NCBI RefSeq assembly: GCF_019697375.1
Contig: NZ_JAHCDI010000004.1
Coordinates: 1,289,324-1,353,323, forward strand
Length of the DNA stretch: 64,000 nt
Reading direction: 5' to 3'
From: Micromonospora tarapacensis
Lineage (GTDB): Bacteria; Actinomycetota; Actinomycetes; Mycobacteriales; Micromonosporaceae
The position numbers were made by a program, and so were the translations under genes. Under the pieces are notes generated by a model. The model did not search any database. It was not told the DNA's origin and saw only the letters and a program-made list of their open reading frames with translations. Position 1 is the first letter of the stretch; each line of letters opens with the position of its first letter. Shown here in pieces: positions 25,460-35,075 of this stretch.

Positions 25460-25882
25460 TCAGTGCCGGCCGTTCTCCGCCGGGGTGACGGTGAGCCGGT
25501 GCCGGCTGTCGTCGTCGCTGGAGAACGGCCAGAGCCGGTCGGCGTGCTCGACCAACTCGGCGAGCTGCTGCCGGCTCAGCCCCACCGACGAGATCGAGGC
25601 GTGCACGTCGGCGCGGTACCGCCCGTCGTCGTCGCGCCCGAGCTTCGCCTCCGCGCGCACCTGCACGGTGTGCGCCTCGTCCGTGATCCCGCCGGCCGCC
25701 TCCACCGCGGCGTGGTGCAGGCAGGACGCGAAGGCGGCGGCGAGCAGCTGCGACGGGGTCAGCCCGGTGCAGTGCGGCGCCAGCGGCGAGGCGAGGGCGG
25801 TCGACAGCGCCTCGTCGTCGGTGTGGATGTGACCGCCCTCGGCGGTCGCGGCGGCAACCTCGTTCAGCCAGGAACTCGGCAT
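25460..25882 (-). CDS. OsmC/Ohr family protein
   Basis: 140 residues with the two conserved cysteines of the family, in 'LAPHCTGLTPSQLLAAAFASC' (split as PHC and ASC about 16 residues apart) followed by 'LHHAAVEAAGG'. Members reduce organic hydroperoxides with a Cys-Cys pair and protect against oxidative or osmotic stress. The C-terminal 'LAELVEHADRLWPFS' is also typical of the fold. ATG 25882 follows GGGAGGA. The Ser/Thr kinase gene upstream on the same strand ends 59 bp away. Confidence 0.83.
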   Translation of the reverse strand: MPSSWLNEVAAATAEGGHIHTDDEALSTALASPLAPHCTGLTPSQLLAAAFASCLHHAAVEAAGGITDEAHTVQVRAEAKLGRDDDGRYRADVHASISSVGLSRQQLAELVEHADRLWPFSSDDDSRHRLTVTPAENGRH

Positions 25883-25941
25883 CGCGTTCCTCCCGTCACT
25901 CCCCGCCCGGCTACCCCGGCCCGGTCGGGTGAAACCGGGGA

Positions 25942-26885
<944 letters not shown>

Positions 26886-27049
26886 CGACCGCTCCCTTAC
26901 CCTCGTGCCGCCCGCCACGGCGTACGTGTCCGTGGCGTCGGCACGGTACCCCGCCTCGGATCAGGGCAAACCGGCCTCGGGCGGTGGCCGGTGCGTTAGC
27001 GTGCGAGCCGGGACGCCCGTGCCGGGCGGGCTGGAGGGCGGAGCGACTG

Positions 27050-27274
27050 ATGAGCGAGGTGACCGTACGTTTCGTCGGTGGCCCGGCGCACGACCTGGTC
27101 CGGTCGTTGCCCGCCGGGCCGGACGGCACTCCGCCGCGGCTGTGGGTGCTGCGCCGGCAGCAGGCCCCGCCCACGCCCGCCGCCGACCATCTCTACGCCC
27201 GGCAGCGCGCCGACGAGGCCGGCGTCTGGTCCATGCGTTTCGTCCGCACCGACCCGGTCGGCGTGACCGAGTGA
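27050..27274 (+). CDS. Small hypothetical protein, 74 residues
   Basis: ATG 27050 follows GGAGGGCGGAG. The sequence 'VTVRFVGGPAHDLVRSLPAG' then 'HLYARQRADEAGVWSMRFVR' suggests a small beta-rich soluble protein. I do not recognise the family and see no cysteines or catalytic motif. It is separated by 79 bp from the response regulator downstream and is divergent from the kinase gene. Confidence 0.6.
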   Translation: MSEVTVRFVGGPAHDLVRSLPAGPDGTPPRLWVLRRQQAPPTPAADHLYARQRADEAGVWSMRFVRTDPVGVTE

Positions 27275-27353
27275 CGCGCCGGCCGGCCGGCCCGGCGAGC
27301 GCACAGCGGACGCACAGGATCGGCACACGTGGAACCCAGCGCGCGGGCCCACG

Positions 27354-28109
27354 ATGGAGACCATGATGACCGAGGGGGACGCCGGGCTGGGCCGCGTCGA
27401 GCTTCGCCGACCCGATGGCGGACCGGTCCGGGTGCTGGTCGTCGACGACGAGCCGACGCTGACCGACCTGTTGTCGATGGCGCTGCGCTACGAGGGTTGG
27501 CAGGTGCGCACGGCGGGCGACGGGATGGCGGCGGTACGCCTCGCCCGGCAGTTCCAGCCGGACGCGGTGGTGCTCGACGTGATGCTTCCCGACCTGGACG
27601 GCTTGCAGGTCCTGCGCAAGCTGCGGGAGGACCAGGCCACCGTGCCGGTGCTCTTCCTGACCGCCCGGGACGCGGTGGAGGAACGGATCGCCGGACTGAC
27701 CGTGGGCGGCGACGACTACGTCACCAAGCCGTTCAGCCTGGAGGAGGTCATCGCCCGGCTGCGGGCGCTGCTTCGCCGCTCCGGCTTCGCCGTCGCCACC
27801 CGCCAGGACGCGGTGCTGACCGTCGGCGACCTCACCATGGACGAGGACAGCCACGAGGTGTGCCGGGACGGTCAGTTGATCACGCTCACCGCCACCGAGT
27901 TCGAGCTGCTGCGCTACCTGATGCGCAACCCGCGGCGGGTGCTGAGCAAGGCGCAGATCCTCGACCGGGTGTGGAACTACGACTTCGGGGGCCAGGCCAA
28001 CGTGGTCGAGCTGTACATCTCGTACCTCCGTAAGAAGATCGACGCCGGCCGTCCGCCGATGATCCACACGCTGCGCGGGGCGGGGTACCTGCTCAAGCCG
28101 GCACAGTGA
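27354..28109 (+). CDS. OmpR/PhoB-type response regulator
   Basis: 251 residues: a receiver domain (about 22-140) with 'VLVVDDEPTLTDLLSMAL', the phospho-acceptor Asp in 'VVLDVMLPDLDGLQVLR' and Lys in 'YVTKPFSLEEV'. A winged-helix DNA-binding domain follows (about 155-250, 'LTATEFELLRYLMRNPRRVL', 'VVELYISYLRKKID', 'HTLRGAGYLLK'). It is translationally coupled to the sensor kinase gene, whose GTG start overlaps this stop. The pair resembles MprAB/TcrXY-type envelope-stress systems; the signal is unknown. Confidence 0.92.
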   Translation: METMMTEGDAGLGRVELRRPDGGPVRVLVVDDEPTLTDLLSMALRYEGWQVRTAGDGMAAVRLARQFQPDAVVLDVMLPDLDGLQVLRKLREDQATVPVLFLTARDAVEERIAGLTVGGDDYVTKPFSLEEVIARLRALLRRSGFAVATRQDAVLTVGDLTMDEDSHEVCRDGQLITLTATEFELLRYLMRNPRRVLSKAQILDRVWNYDFGGQANVVELYISYLRKKIDAGRPPMIHTLRGAGYLLKPAQ

Positions 28110-29563
28110 TCGCCGTGCGCCGGTGGCTCGCGGGCCGGTCGCTGCGGACCCGCCTGGTGGTCACCCTGGTCACCCTGCTCGCCCTGGTCAGCCTGGCCAT
28201 CGGGGCGTTCACCACGGCCGCGCTGCAGCAGTTCCTGATCTCCCGGGTGGACGAGCAGCTGCTCTTCACCCCCGGCGGGCGGCCGAGTGCGCCGTGGGAG
28301 CCGGGGCCCGGCGCGGGACCGTGGGGCGACGTCCGCGTGCCGCGTGGCTTCCCGCCCGGCACGATCAGCGCCCAGGTGGTCGACGGCCAGGTCACCGAGG
28401 CGTGGACACTGGTCGGCCGCCAGGAGCGGTCCGTACCGGCCGGCGAGCTGAGCGCGCTGGCCGAGGTGCCCACCGACGGCCGCCCGCACAGCCTCGATCT
28501 CGGCGAGCGGGGCAGTTACCGGCTGGTGGCCCGGCAGTCGTCGGTGGGGACCGTGCGGGTGCTGGGCGTGCCGCTGGCCGGGGTGCGGGAGACCGTCTGG
28601 TGGATGGTGGCCGCGCAGGCCGGCGTCACGGTGGCCGGCCTGCTCGTCGCCGGTGCCGCCGGTGCGTTGATCGTCCGGGCCACGCTGCGCCCGCTGCGTC
28701 GGGTGGCCGCCACCGCCGGCCGGGTCAGCGAACTGCCGCTGGACCGGGGTGAGGTGGCGCTCTCCGAGCGGGTGCCGGCCGCGGACACCGACCCGCGTAC
28801 CGAGGTCGGGCAGGTCGGTTCCGCGCTCAACCGGATGCTCGGGCACGTCGCCGCCGCCCTCGCCGCCCGGCAGGCCAGCGAGACCCGGGTACGCCAGTTC
28901 GTCGCCGACGCCAGCCACGAACTGCGGACACCCCTCGCCGCGATCCGCGGCTACGCCGAGGTGGCGCGCCGGGGTCACGACCGCGTCCCGCCCGACGTGG
29001 CCCACGCCCTGCGCCGGGTCGAGTCGGAGAGCACCCGGATGACCAGCCTCGTCGACGACCTGCTGTTGCTGGCCCGGCTGGACTCCGGCCGACCCCTCGC
29101 GGTCGAACCGGTCGACCTCACCGCGCTGGTCGTGGACGCGGTCAGCGACGCGCACGTGGCCGGTCCCGAGCACCGTTGGCAGCTCGACCTGCCCGAGGAG
29201 GTCATCCGGGTTCCCGGCGACCCGGCGCGGCTGCATCAGGTGCTGGCGAACCTGCTGGCCAACGCGCGGGTGCACACCCCGGCCGGGAGCACCGTCACCA
29301 CCAGCCTGCGACTGGTCGGCGACGCCGCCGAACTCGGCGTCACCGACGACGGTCCGGGCGTGCCGCCCGACCTGCGGCCCGAGGTGTTCGAGCGCTTCGC
29401 CCGGGGCGACGGCTCCCGGTCCCGCACCCACGGCAGCACGGGCCTCGGCCTGGCCATCGTCGCCGCGGTGGTGGAGGCACACCACGGCACCGTCTCGCTC
29501 GACACCCGGCCCGGTCGGACCGTGTTCACCGTCCGACTGCCGGATCCCACCGTGGACGGGTAG
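28106..29563 (+). CDS. Membrane sensor histidine kinase
   Basis: 485 residues. A first membrane helix (about 15-38), an extracytoplasmic domain of about 120 residues, and a second helix (about 165-190) are followed by HAMP. The HisKA domain carries the phospho-His in 'DASHELRTPLAAIRGYAEVA' near residue 271. The ATPase domain has N box 'LLANARVHTPAG', G1 'DDGPGVPPDL' and G2 'STGLGLAIVAAVVEAHHG'. It starts with GTG in a 4-bp overlap with the response regulator stop and should phosphorylate that protein. Confidence 0.92.
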   Translation: MIAVRRWLAGRSLRTRLVVTLVTLLALVSLAIGAFTTAALQQFLISRVDEQLLFTPGGRPSAPWEPGPGAGPWGDVRVPRGFPPGTISAQVVDGQVTEAWTLVGRQERSVPAGELSALAEVPTDGRPHSLDLGERGSYRLVARQSSVGTVRVLGVPLAGVRETVWWMVAAQAGVTVAGLLVAGAAGALIVRATLRPLRRVAATAGRVSELPLDRGEVALSERVPAADTDPRTEVGQVGSALNRMLGHVAAALAARQASETRVRQFVADASHELRTPLAAIRGYAEVARRGHDRVPPDVAHALRRVESESTRMTSLVDDLLLLARLDSGRPLAVEPVDLTALVVDAVSDAHVAGPEHRWQLDLPEEVIRVPGDPARLHQVLANLLANARVHTPAGSTVTTSLRLVGDAAELGVTDDGPGVPPDLRPEVFERFARGDGSRSRTHGSTGLGLAIVAAVVEAHHGTVSLDTRPGRTVFTVRLPDPTVDG

Positions 29564-29652
29564 TCGCCGTACCGGGGCCGCGACAGCTGGCCGGTTCGGC
29601 CAGGACAACCCCGTCCCGCCGGGCACCGTTCGGGTCGTGGCAGGCTGGCGGT

Positions 29653-30356
29653 GTGTACCGGGAAAGACCGGCCGGTTTTGCCGGCGCGACGCTGTGGACC
29701 AGCACCGCGCCGGCCCGTCCCACGCCCACCCGGGTGCTTCCCGACGGCTGCCTCGACCTGCTCTGGTCCAGCCGGGCCGGGCTGCTGGTGGCCGGGCCGG
29801 ACCGCACGGCGTTCCGCAGCGTGAGCGCGCCGGGGAGCGGTGGGTCGGGCTCCGGCTGCCGCCCGGGGTCGGCCCGCCGGTGCTCGGCGTCGCCGCGGTG
29901 GAGGTGTGCGACCAGCGCGTACCGCTGGCGGATCTGTGGGGTGAGCGGGTCGTCGCGGCGCTGGCCGAGCGGGCCGCGGCCGGCGCGGGGGCTGTGCTGG
30001 TCGACGTGGCGGTGGGCCGGCTGCGCGCGGCGGGTGGCCCGGACCCGCTCGGTGCCCGGGTCGCCGCCGCGCTGGCCGCCGGAGCGACGGTGGGCGCGAC
30101 CGCCGCGGAGGTCGGGCTCGGCCCGCGCGCCCTGCTCCGGCGCAGCCGGCACCTGTTCGGGTACGGCCCGAAGACCCTCGCCCGGATCCTGCGGATGCGC
30201 CGGGCTCTCGCCCTGGCCCGCACCGGCGTGCCGCTGGCCGAGGTGGCCGCCCGCACCGGCTACGCCGACCAGGCCCACCTCACCCGCGACACCCGAGCCC
30301 TGACCGGCCTACCCCCCACCTCCCTCCTGCCTCCCGACCCCCGCCCCGATCGGTGA
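29653..30356 (+). pseudogene. AraC-family regulator with DUF6597-like N-terminus, single frameshift near 29833
   Basis: From GTG 29653 the frame reads 'VLPDGCLDLLWSSRAGLLVAG', the N-terminal ligand domain found in many actinobacterial AraC proteins. At the GGGG run 29832-29835 the family sequence changes frame to 'GERWVGLRLPPGVGPPVLGV' and ends with an AraC helix-turn-helix: 'RSRHLFGYGPKTLARILRM', 'LAEVAARTGYADQAHLTRD'. One added G gives a 234-residue protein. It ends at 30356, directly abutting the stop of the VOC frame on the other strand. Confidence 0.82.
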
Positions 30357-30432
30357 TCAGGAAATTCTGGTCACCGTGGGAGCTCGGTGAACTTCTGATG
30401 ACGAATGTCGTCGATGCTCCTGGCGCTCTTGA

Positions 30433-30854
30433 TCAACCCTGATCGGTCGGGGTGGGAGTGGGGAGGGGGCGAAGAGGTCGACGGGGGTGCCGTCGGGGTC
30501 GTGCAGGACGGCGTAGCGCTGCCCCCAGGGGGCGTCCCAGGGTGGCAGGTGGCCGTGGTGGCCGTCGGCGGTCAGGTCGGCGTACCAGCGGTCGACCTCG
30601 GCCGGGCTGGTGCAGAGGAAGGCCAGCGCCGCGCGGTGGCCGCCGGCCGGTGGGGTCCAGCCCGGGTCGAAGGAGCGCACCGTCGGGAGGTCGTCCCAGG
30701 CGAGCCGGAGGCCGCCGGCCAGGGTCACCTCCACGTGCGGCTGCTGCTCCGCGCCGGGCGGGATGTCGAGTCCCAGGCGGCGGTAGAAGTCCAGGGTGCG
30801 GGTCATGTCGGTGGCGACCAGGCTGATCAGGTCGAAGCGCGGAAGCAGGCTCAT
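30433..30854 (-). pseudogene. VOC (glyoxalase/bleomycin-resistance) family protein, frameshift in the last codons
   Basis: ATG 30854 opens a VOC-fold protein: 'FDLISLVATDMTRTLDFYRRL', 'VEVTLAGGLRLAWDD', 'VDRWYADLTADGHHG' and 'AVLHDPDGTPVDLFAP'. In the sequence as given the frame then runs on to 30357 with an Arg/His-rich tail unlike the family. If one base is added to the G runs near 30462-30470, it instead ends with 'LFAPLPTPTPTDQG' at a stop at 30433. That gives 140 residues, a normal VOC length. I therefore give 30433 as the likely true end. The substrate is unknown; family members bind metals, toxins or antibiotics. Confidence 0.8.
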
Positions 30855-31042
30855 GGCGGTGAGGTTACGGCCGGCCGGTGCCGGCGGTCTTGAACGAAAC
30901 GGACGCGGCGAAGTGGGCGTTGTGCCCGACAGGCGACGGCGAGGGGCGTACGGTGGCAGAGGTCCGGCTTCAGGGTGTAAATCCGAAATATGAGTGACGG
31001 TGCCTGATGCCGGTGTCGTGCTGGCGAGGGAAGGAGTGGTCG

Positions 31043-31192
31043 GTGAACCACCTGGCCTACCTGGACGCGGGATCCGGCAGCCTGATCGTGCAGGCGGTGG
31101 TCGGCGGGATCGCCGGCGTCGCGGTGGCGGCCAAGCTCTACTGGCGCAGACTCGTCAGCAGGTTCCGCCGCCAGCCCACCGACCAGGGCTGA
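31043..31192 (+). CDS. Small single-helix membrane protein (49 residues)
   Basis: GTG 31043 lies seven bases after AAGGAG. The product starts 'VNHLAYLDAGSGSLIVQAVV', continues through a hydrophobic helix 'GGIAGVAVAAKLYW' and ends with a basic Arg-rich tail. It is translated nine bases before a methyltransferase gene and two genes before a sulfatase-fold enzyme. I infer it is a membrane subunit or assembly factor for that system. The family has no function known to me. Confidence 0.7.
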   Translation: MNHLAYLDAGSGSLIVQAVVGGIAGVAVAAKLYWRRLVSRFRRQPTDQG

Positions 31193-31201
31193 CCGCCCGA
31201 G

Positions 31202-32695
31202 ATGGTGATTCCGGACCTGGGCCGGTCGCCCGCACCGGTGCCGCCCGACGCCGACCTGCGCGCGGAGCCCGGCTCCTTCCGGGACCCGGCCAACCGGGTC
31301 TTCCACGCCGGCGACGACGTGCTGCGCGCGCTCGACGAGACCGCCGCCGCGCACTGGCGGGCGCTGGCCGGCAGCACCTTCTTCCCGCCGCTGCTCGCCG
31401 CCGGCAAGGTCTGCGGCACCGAGGAACTGCCCGCCGGGTCGGTGCTGTCGGGCCTGCCGGCCGGATCGGACCTGCCCGCGGGATCGAGCCGGCCGGCCTG
31501 GGCGACGGTGCTGCGGCACGAGCGCATCCCGTTCGTCTCCCACCCGTACGAGTGGTCGTTCGCGATGCTGCGCGACGCCGCGCTGCTGCACCTGGAGATC
31601 CTGCGGGCGGCCCTGCCGGCGGGCTTCACCACCAAGGACGGCTCGGCGTACAACCTGCAGTGGCGCGGCACCGAGCCGGTCTTCATCGACGTGGGGTCCT
31701 TCGCCCCGCTGCGCGACGGTGAACCGTGGGCCGGCTACCGGCAGTTCTGCCAGACGCTGCTCTATCCGTTGCTGCTCGGCGCCCACCTGGGACTGGCGTT
31801 CCAGCCGTGGCTGCGGGCCCAGGTCGACGGCATCCCGCCGGAGCAGATGGGTCCGCTGTTCCGGGGCACCCGCCGGCTGCTGCCCGGCGTGCTCACCCAC
31901 GTCCACCTGCACGGCAGTGTGCAGCGGCGCAACGCCGCCACCAGCACGACCGACGTACGCGCGCAGTTGCGCGCCGCCGGCTACACCCGCGAGTTGGCAC
32001 AGGCCACCGTGCGCGGCATGGAGAAGCTTGTCCGGCGGCTGGACCATCAGCAGCCGCCCACGCACTGGGTGGACTACCAGCGCACCTGCGGCTACTCCGG
32101 TGACGACCGGGCCGGCAAGGAGCGGTTCGTCAGCGCGGCGCTGGGCGTCGCCGGCCGGCGGCGGCTCGTGCTCGACCTGGGCGCCAACGACGGACGGTAC
32201 GCTCGCCTCGCCGCCCGCCACGCCGACTACGTGGTGGCCGTCGAGCAGGACCCGGCGGTGCTCGACCGGCTGTACCGCACCCTGCGGGGCGAGGGTGAGC
32301 GGCGGGTACTGCCGCTGGTGATGGACCTCGCCGACCCGTCGCCCGGTGGCGGCTGGCGCGGGGTGGAGCGGGCCTCGTTCGCCGCCCGGGCCAGCGCGGA
32401 CACCGTGCTCGCCCTGGCCCTGGTGCACCACCTGGCGATCGGGCGCAACGTGCCGCTGCCCGAGGTGGTGGCCTGCCTCGCCGGCTTCGTCGCGCCCGGC
32501 GGCCGGCTGGTGGTGGAATTCGTCCACCCCGACGACCCGATGGCCGCCCGGTTGCTGGCCAACAAGCCCGACGGAATCTTCCCCGGCTATCGCCGGGACG
32601 CCTTCGAGGCGCTGCTCGCCGCCCACGGCACCGTCGAGGATCGGCTGGAGCTGCCCTCGGGCACCCGCACCCTGTACCGGGTGGCCCGTTCGTGA
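31202..32695 (+). CDS. SAM-dependent methyltransferase, NoeA-like
   Basis: 497 residues. The N-terminal half has 'SFRDPANRVFHAGDDVLRAL', 'ERIPFVSHPYEWSFAMLRDA', 'TTKDGSAYNLQWRGTEPVFI' and 'WAGYRQFCQTLLYPLLLGA', features shared with NoeA-type nodulation methyltransferases. The C-terminal half is a class I SAM fold with motif I 'LVLDLGANDGRYARLAA' near residue 320 and 'VHHLAIGRNVPLPEVVA'. It probably methylates a sugar or surface glycan. The Pro/Gly/Ser stretch near residue 77-95 is repetitive ('LPAGS' three times). The stop overlaps the next start by four bases. Confidence 0.78.
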   Translation: MVIPDLGRSPAPVPPDADLRAEPGSFRDPANRVFHAGDDVLRALDETAAAHWRALAGSTFFPPLLAAGKVCGTEELPAGSVLSGLPAGSDLPAGSSRPAWATVLRHERIPFVSHPYEWSFAMLRDAALLHLEILRAALPAGFTTKDGSAYNLQWRGTEPVFIDVGSFAPLRDGEPWAGYRQFCQTLLYPLLLGAHLGLAFQPWLRAQVDGIPPEQMGPLFRGTRRLLPGVLTHVHLHGSVQRRNAATSTTDVRAQLRAAGYTRELAQATVRGMEKLVRRLDHQQPPTHWVDYQRTCGYSGDDRAGKERFVSAALGVAGRRRLVLDLGANDGRYARLAARHADYVVAVEQDPAVLDRLYRTLRGEGERRVLPLVMDLADPSPGGGWRGVERASFAARASADTVLALALVHHLAIGRNVPLPEVVACLAGFVAPGGRLVVEFVHPDDPMAARLLANKPDGIFPGYRRDAFEALLAAHGTVEDRLELPSGTRTLYRVARS

Positions 32696-34806
32696 CCGAC
32701 CGTCCCGGCGCCGGGCCCGATGCCGCGACGGAGGCGTCCGCGCGAGACGGTTCCGCCGCGGACGGGGCCCCGGTGGCGGGGCGTCGTGACCGGTGGCGAC
32801 GGTGGGGCGACCGGTGGCGGGGGTGGGGTGACTGGCGGGCCGAGGCCGGCCGGCTGCTGGAGGTCACGGCGCTGGTCGGACTGGTGATCACCCAGCCGCT
32901 GCTGGACATCCTCGGCCGCAGTCCCGACTTCTTCCTGTTCCACCGGGCCGACCGGGGGGAGATCCTGCTGCTGGTGGCCCTGGTCGCCGTGTTGCCGACA
33001 GCGGCGATCGGGCTGCTCGGCCTGCTGTCCGGAGCGGCCGGGCGGCTCGCGCGAGCGGCCACCCACAGCCTGACGCTGGGCCTGCTGGTCGCCGCGCTGG
33101 CGGTGCAGGTCGGCCGGCACACCACGCCGCTGCGGGGCGTACCGCTGCTGCTGGTGGCCGGGGCGGTCGGTGCCGTCGGCGTCGTCGCGTACCGGCGGTG
33201 GCGGTTCCCGGGCCGGGCACTGCGACTGGCCGCGGTCGGGCCGTTGATCTTCGTCGGGCTGTTCCTGTTCGCCTCGCCGACCGGGCCGGTGGTGTTGCCG
33301 CGCGGCGACGGCGGGTCGGCCGGCACGGCGACCGGCGACCGGCACCCGCCGGTGGTGATGCTGATCCTCGACGAGTTGCCCCTGGTCTCCCTGCTCGGTC
33401 CGGGCGGTGGCGTCGACGCCACCCGGTTCCCGCACTTCGCCGAGTTGGCCGCCGGGTCGACCTGGTACCGCAACGCGACCGGCGTCAGCGGCTGGACGCC
33501 GTACGCGTTGCCGGCGATGCTGACCGGCCGTTACCCTGCGGAGCCCTTCGCCCCGCACTTCTCGCACTACCCGGACAACCTCTTCACCGCCTTCGGCGGG
33601 CTCTACGACATCCGCGCCGAGGAGAGCATCACCCGGTTGTGCCCGCCGAGCCGCTGCGAGCGGCCGGTCACCCCGCAACAGGGGATCGGGGTGCTGGCCC
33701 GGGAGACCGGCAGGCTGCTGCGCCAGCTGACTGCCCCGCAGGACAGCCGGATCGACCCGGAGGACTCCTACCGCGAGCGCACCGCCGAGGAGGCCGGCAT
33801 CGACGCCGCCGAGCCGGTGCCGGACGACCCGAAGTTCCGCTGGGACAGCCTCAACGTCAACCAACCGGCCCGGTTCACCAGCTTCCTGAACGGCCTGACC
33901 CCGTCCGGGCGGCCGACGCTGCACTTCCTGCACCTGCTGATGCCGCACACGCCGTGGGCGTACCTGCCGTCGGGGGCTCGCTACGAGGCACCGGAAGACT
34001 TTCCCTACGAGGGCGACGGCTGGGTGGATCTCGCCCGGGCGCGCCACCTGGCGCAGCTCGGCTACACCGACCGGCTGATCGGCGAGACGATGCGGACGTT
34101 GCGCGCCAACGGCCTGTGGGACCGGGCGCTGGTGGTGGTGACCGCCGACCACGGGGTCAGCTTCACCAAGGGTGCCCAGGGGCGGGGCGAGGACGCCATC
34201 AGGGCCGCCGCCGACGAGGTGGCCTGGGTGCCGCTGTTCGTCAAGACGCCGGGGCAGCGCACCGGGCAGGTCGACGACCGCAACTGGGAACATGTCGACC
34301 TGCTGCCGACGATCGCCGACGAGGCGGCCATCCGGCTGCCCTGGCGGGTCGACGGCCGTTCCGCCCGGCAGGCACCCCGTACCGGGCAGGGCAAGGTCTT
34401 CTACGACCGGCCGTCCCAACCGATGCCGATCACCGGCGCCGTGCCGGCGGCCCCGGCGCCGGCGGCACCGCATCCGCTGGTCGGCACCACCGTGGGCGCC
34501 GCACCGGCCGGCGGCACCGCCCGGGTCGGTGGGCTGGACGCCTTCCGCGCGGTCGATCCCGACGAGGGCCTGCTGCCCGGCATGATCTGGGGCACCGTGC
34601 CGGACCGGGTGGCCGACGGCACCGAGCTGGCGGTGGCCGTCAACGGCACCGTCGCGGCGGTCGTCCCGGTGGTCGCCCCGGATCCGGGCGGGCGTCGCTT
34701 CGCCGCGCTGCTCGCCGACGACCGGCTGTTCCACGCCGGCACGAACCGCCTCGACCTCTACCTCGTCGGTGCCGGCGGTCAGCTGCGCCACCTGACGATC
34801 TCCTGA
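32692..34806 (+). CDS. Sulfatase-fold membrane protein (alkaline-phosphatase superfamily)
   Basis: 704 residues. After a polar leader, four or five hydrophobic segments (about 50-205) anchor an extracytoplasmic catalytic domain: 'VVMLILDELPLVSLLG' near 221 (metal-ligand Asp), 'GVSGWTPYALPAMLTGRY' (nucleophile Ser/Thr region), 'FLHLLMPHTPWAYLPSG' and 'LVVVTADHGVSFTKG' (metal-binding Asp-His). The layout resembles phosphoglycerol or phosphoethanolamine transferases and arylsulfatases that act on surface polymers. It starts with GTG overlapping the methyltransferase stop, so the three genes from 31043 form an operon. The substrate is not predictable. Confidence 0.83.
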   Translation: MTDRPGAGPDAATEASARDGSAADGAPVAGRRDRWRRWGDRWRGWGDWRAEAGRLLEVTALVGLVITQPLLDILGRSPDFFLFHRADRGEILLLVALVAVLPTAAIGLLGLLSGAAGRLARAATHSLTLGLLVAALAVQVGRHTTPLRGVPLLLVAGAVGAVGVVAYRRWRFPGRALRLAAVGPLIFVGLFLFASPTGPVVLPRGDGGSAGTATGDRHPPVVMLILDELPLVSLLGPGGGVDATRFPHFAELAAGSTWYRNATGVSGWTPYALPAMLTGRYPAEPFAPHFSHYPDNLFTAFGGLYDIRAEESITRLCPPSRCERPVTPQQGIGVLARETGRLLRQLTAPQDSRIDPEDSYRERTAEEAGIDAAEPVPDDPKFRWDSLNVNQPARFTSFLNGLTPSGRPTLHFLHLLMPHTPWAYLPSGARYEAPEDFPYEGDGWVDLARARHLAQLGYTDRLIGETMRTLRANGLWDRALVVVTADHGVSFTKGAQGRGEDAIRAAADEVAWVPLFVKTPGQRTGQVDDRNWEHVDLLPTIADEAAIRLPWRVDGRSARQAPRTGQGKVFYDRPSQPMPITGAVPAAPAPAAPHPLVGTTVGAAPAGGTARVGGLDAFRAVDPDEGLLPGMIWGTVPDRVADGTELAVAVNGTVAAVVPVVAPDPGGRRFAALLADDRLFHAGTNRLDLYLVGAGGQLRHLTIS

Positions 34807-35075
34807 CGCCGACCCGCACCGCCCGCGCCGGTCGCCGGGTAGCCCGGCGTCACCCGACCTGCTGAGCCGGACAGCGCCGGCCTGCGCGTGGTTGCCCGCC
34901 GCGGGCGCCGGCCGTGCCCTTGCGTCCTGGTCGTCCGGGTTTCCCCGCCCGGTGGTCGGGAATCGGGTGACGCAGACCTCACCGCCGAACCACGCCAGGC
35001 GGTGTCGCCGCAACCGCAATTACGGTAGAAGCGAAGGCAATTCAACGTAGATCTGCCGGCGAAGCGAGGAACCAC

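Noticed and set aside
25275..25832. A 185-codon plus-strand frame over the OsmC gene
   Set aside because: Most of it is antisense to OsmC, and its first 60 codons lack any recognisable domain after a suggestive start. At most a truncated gene start.
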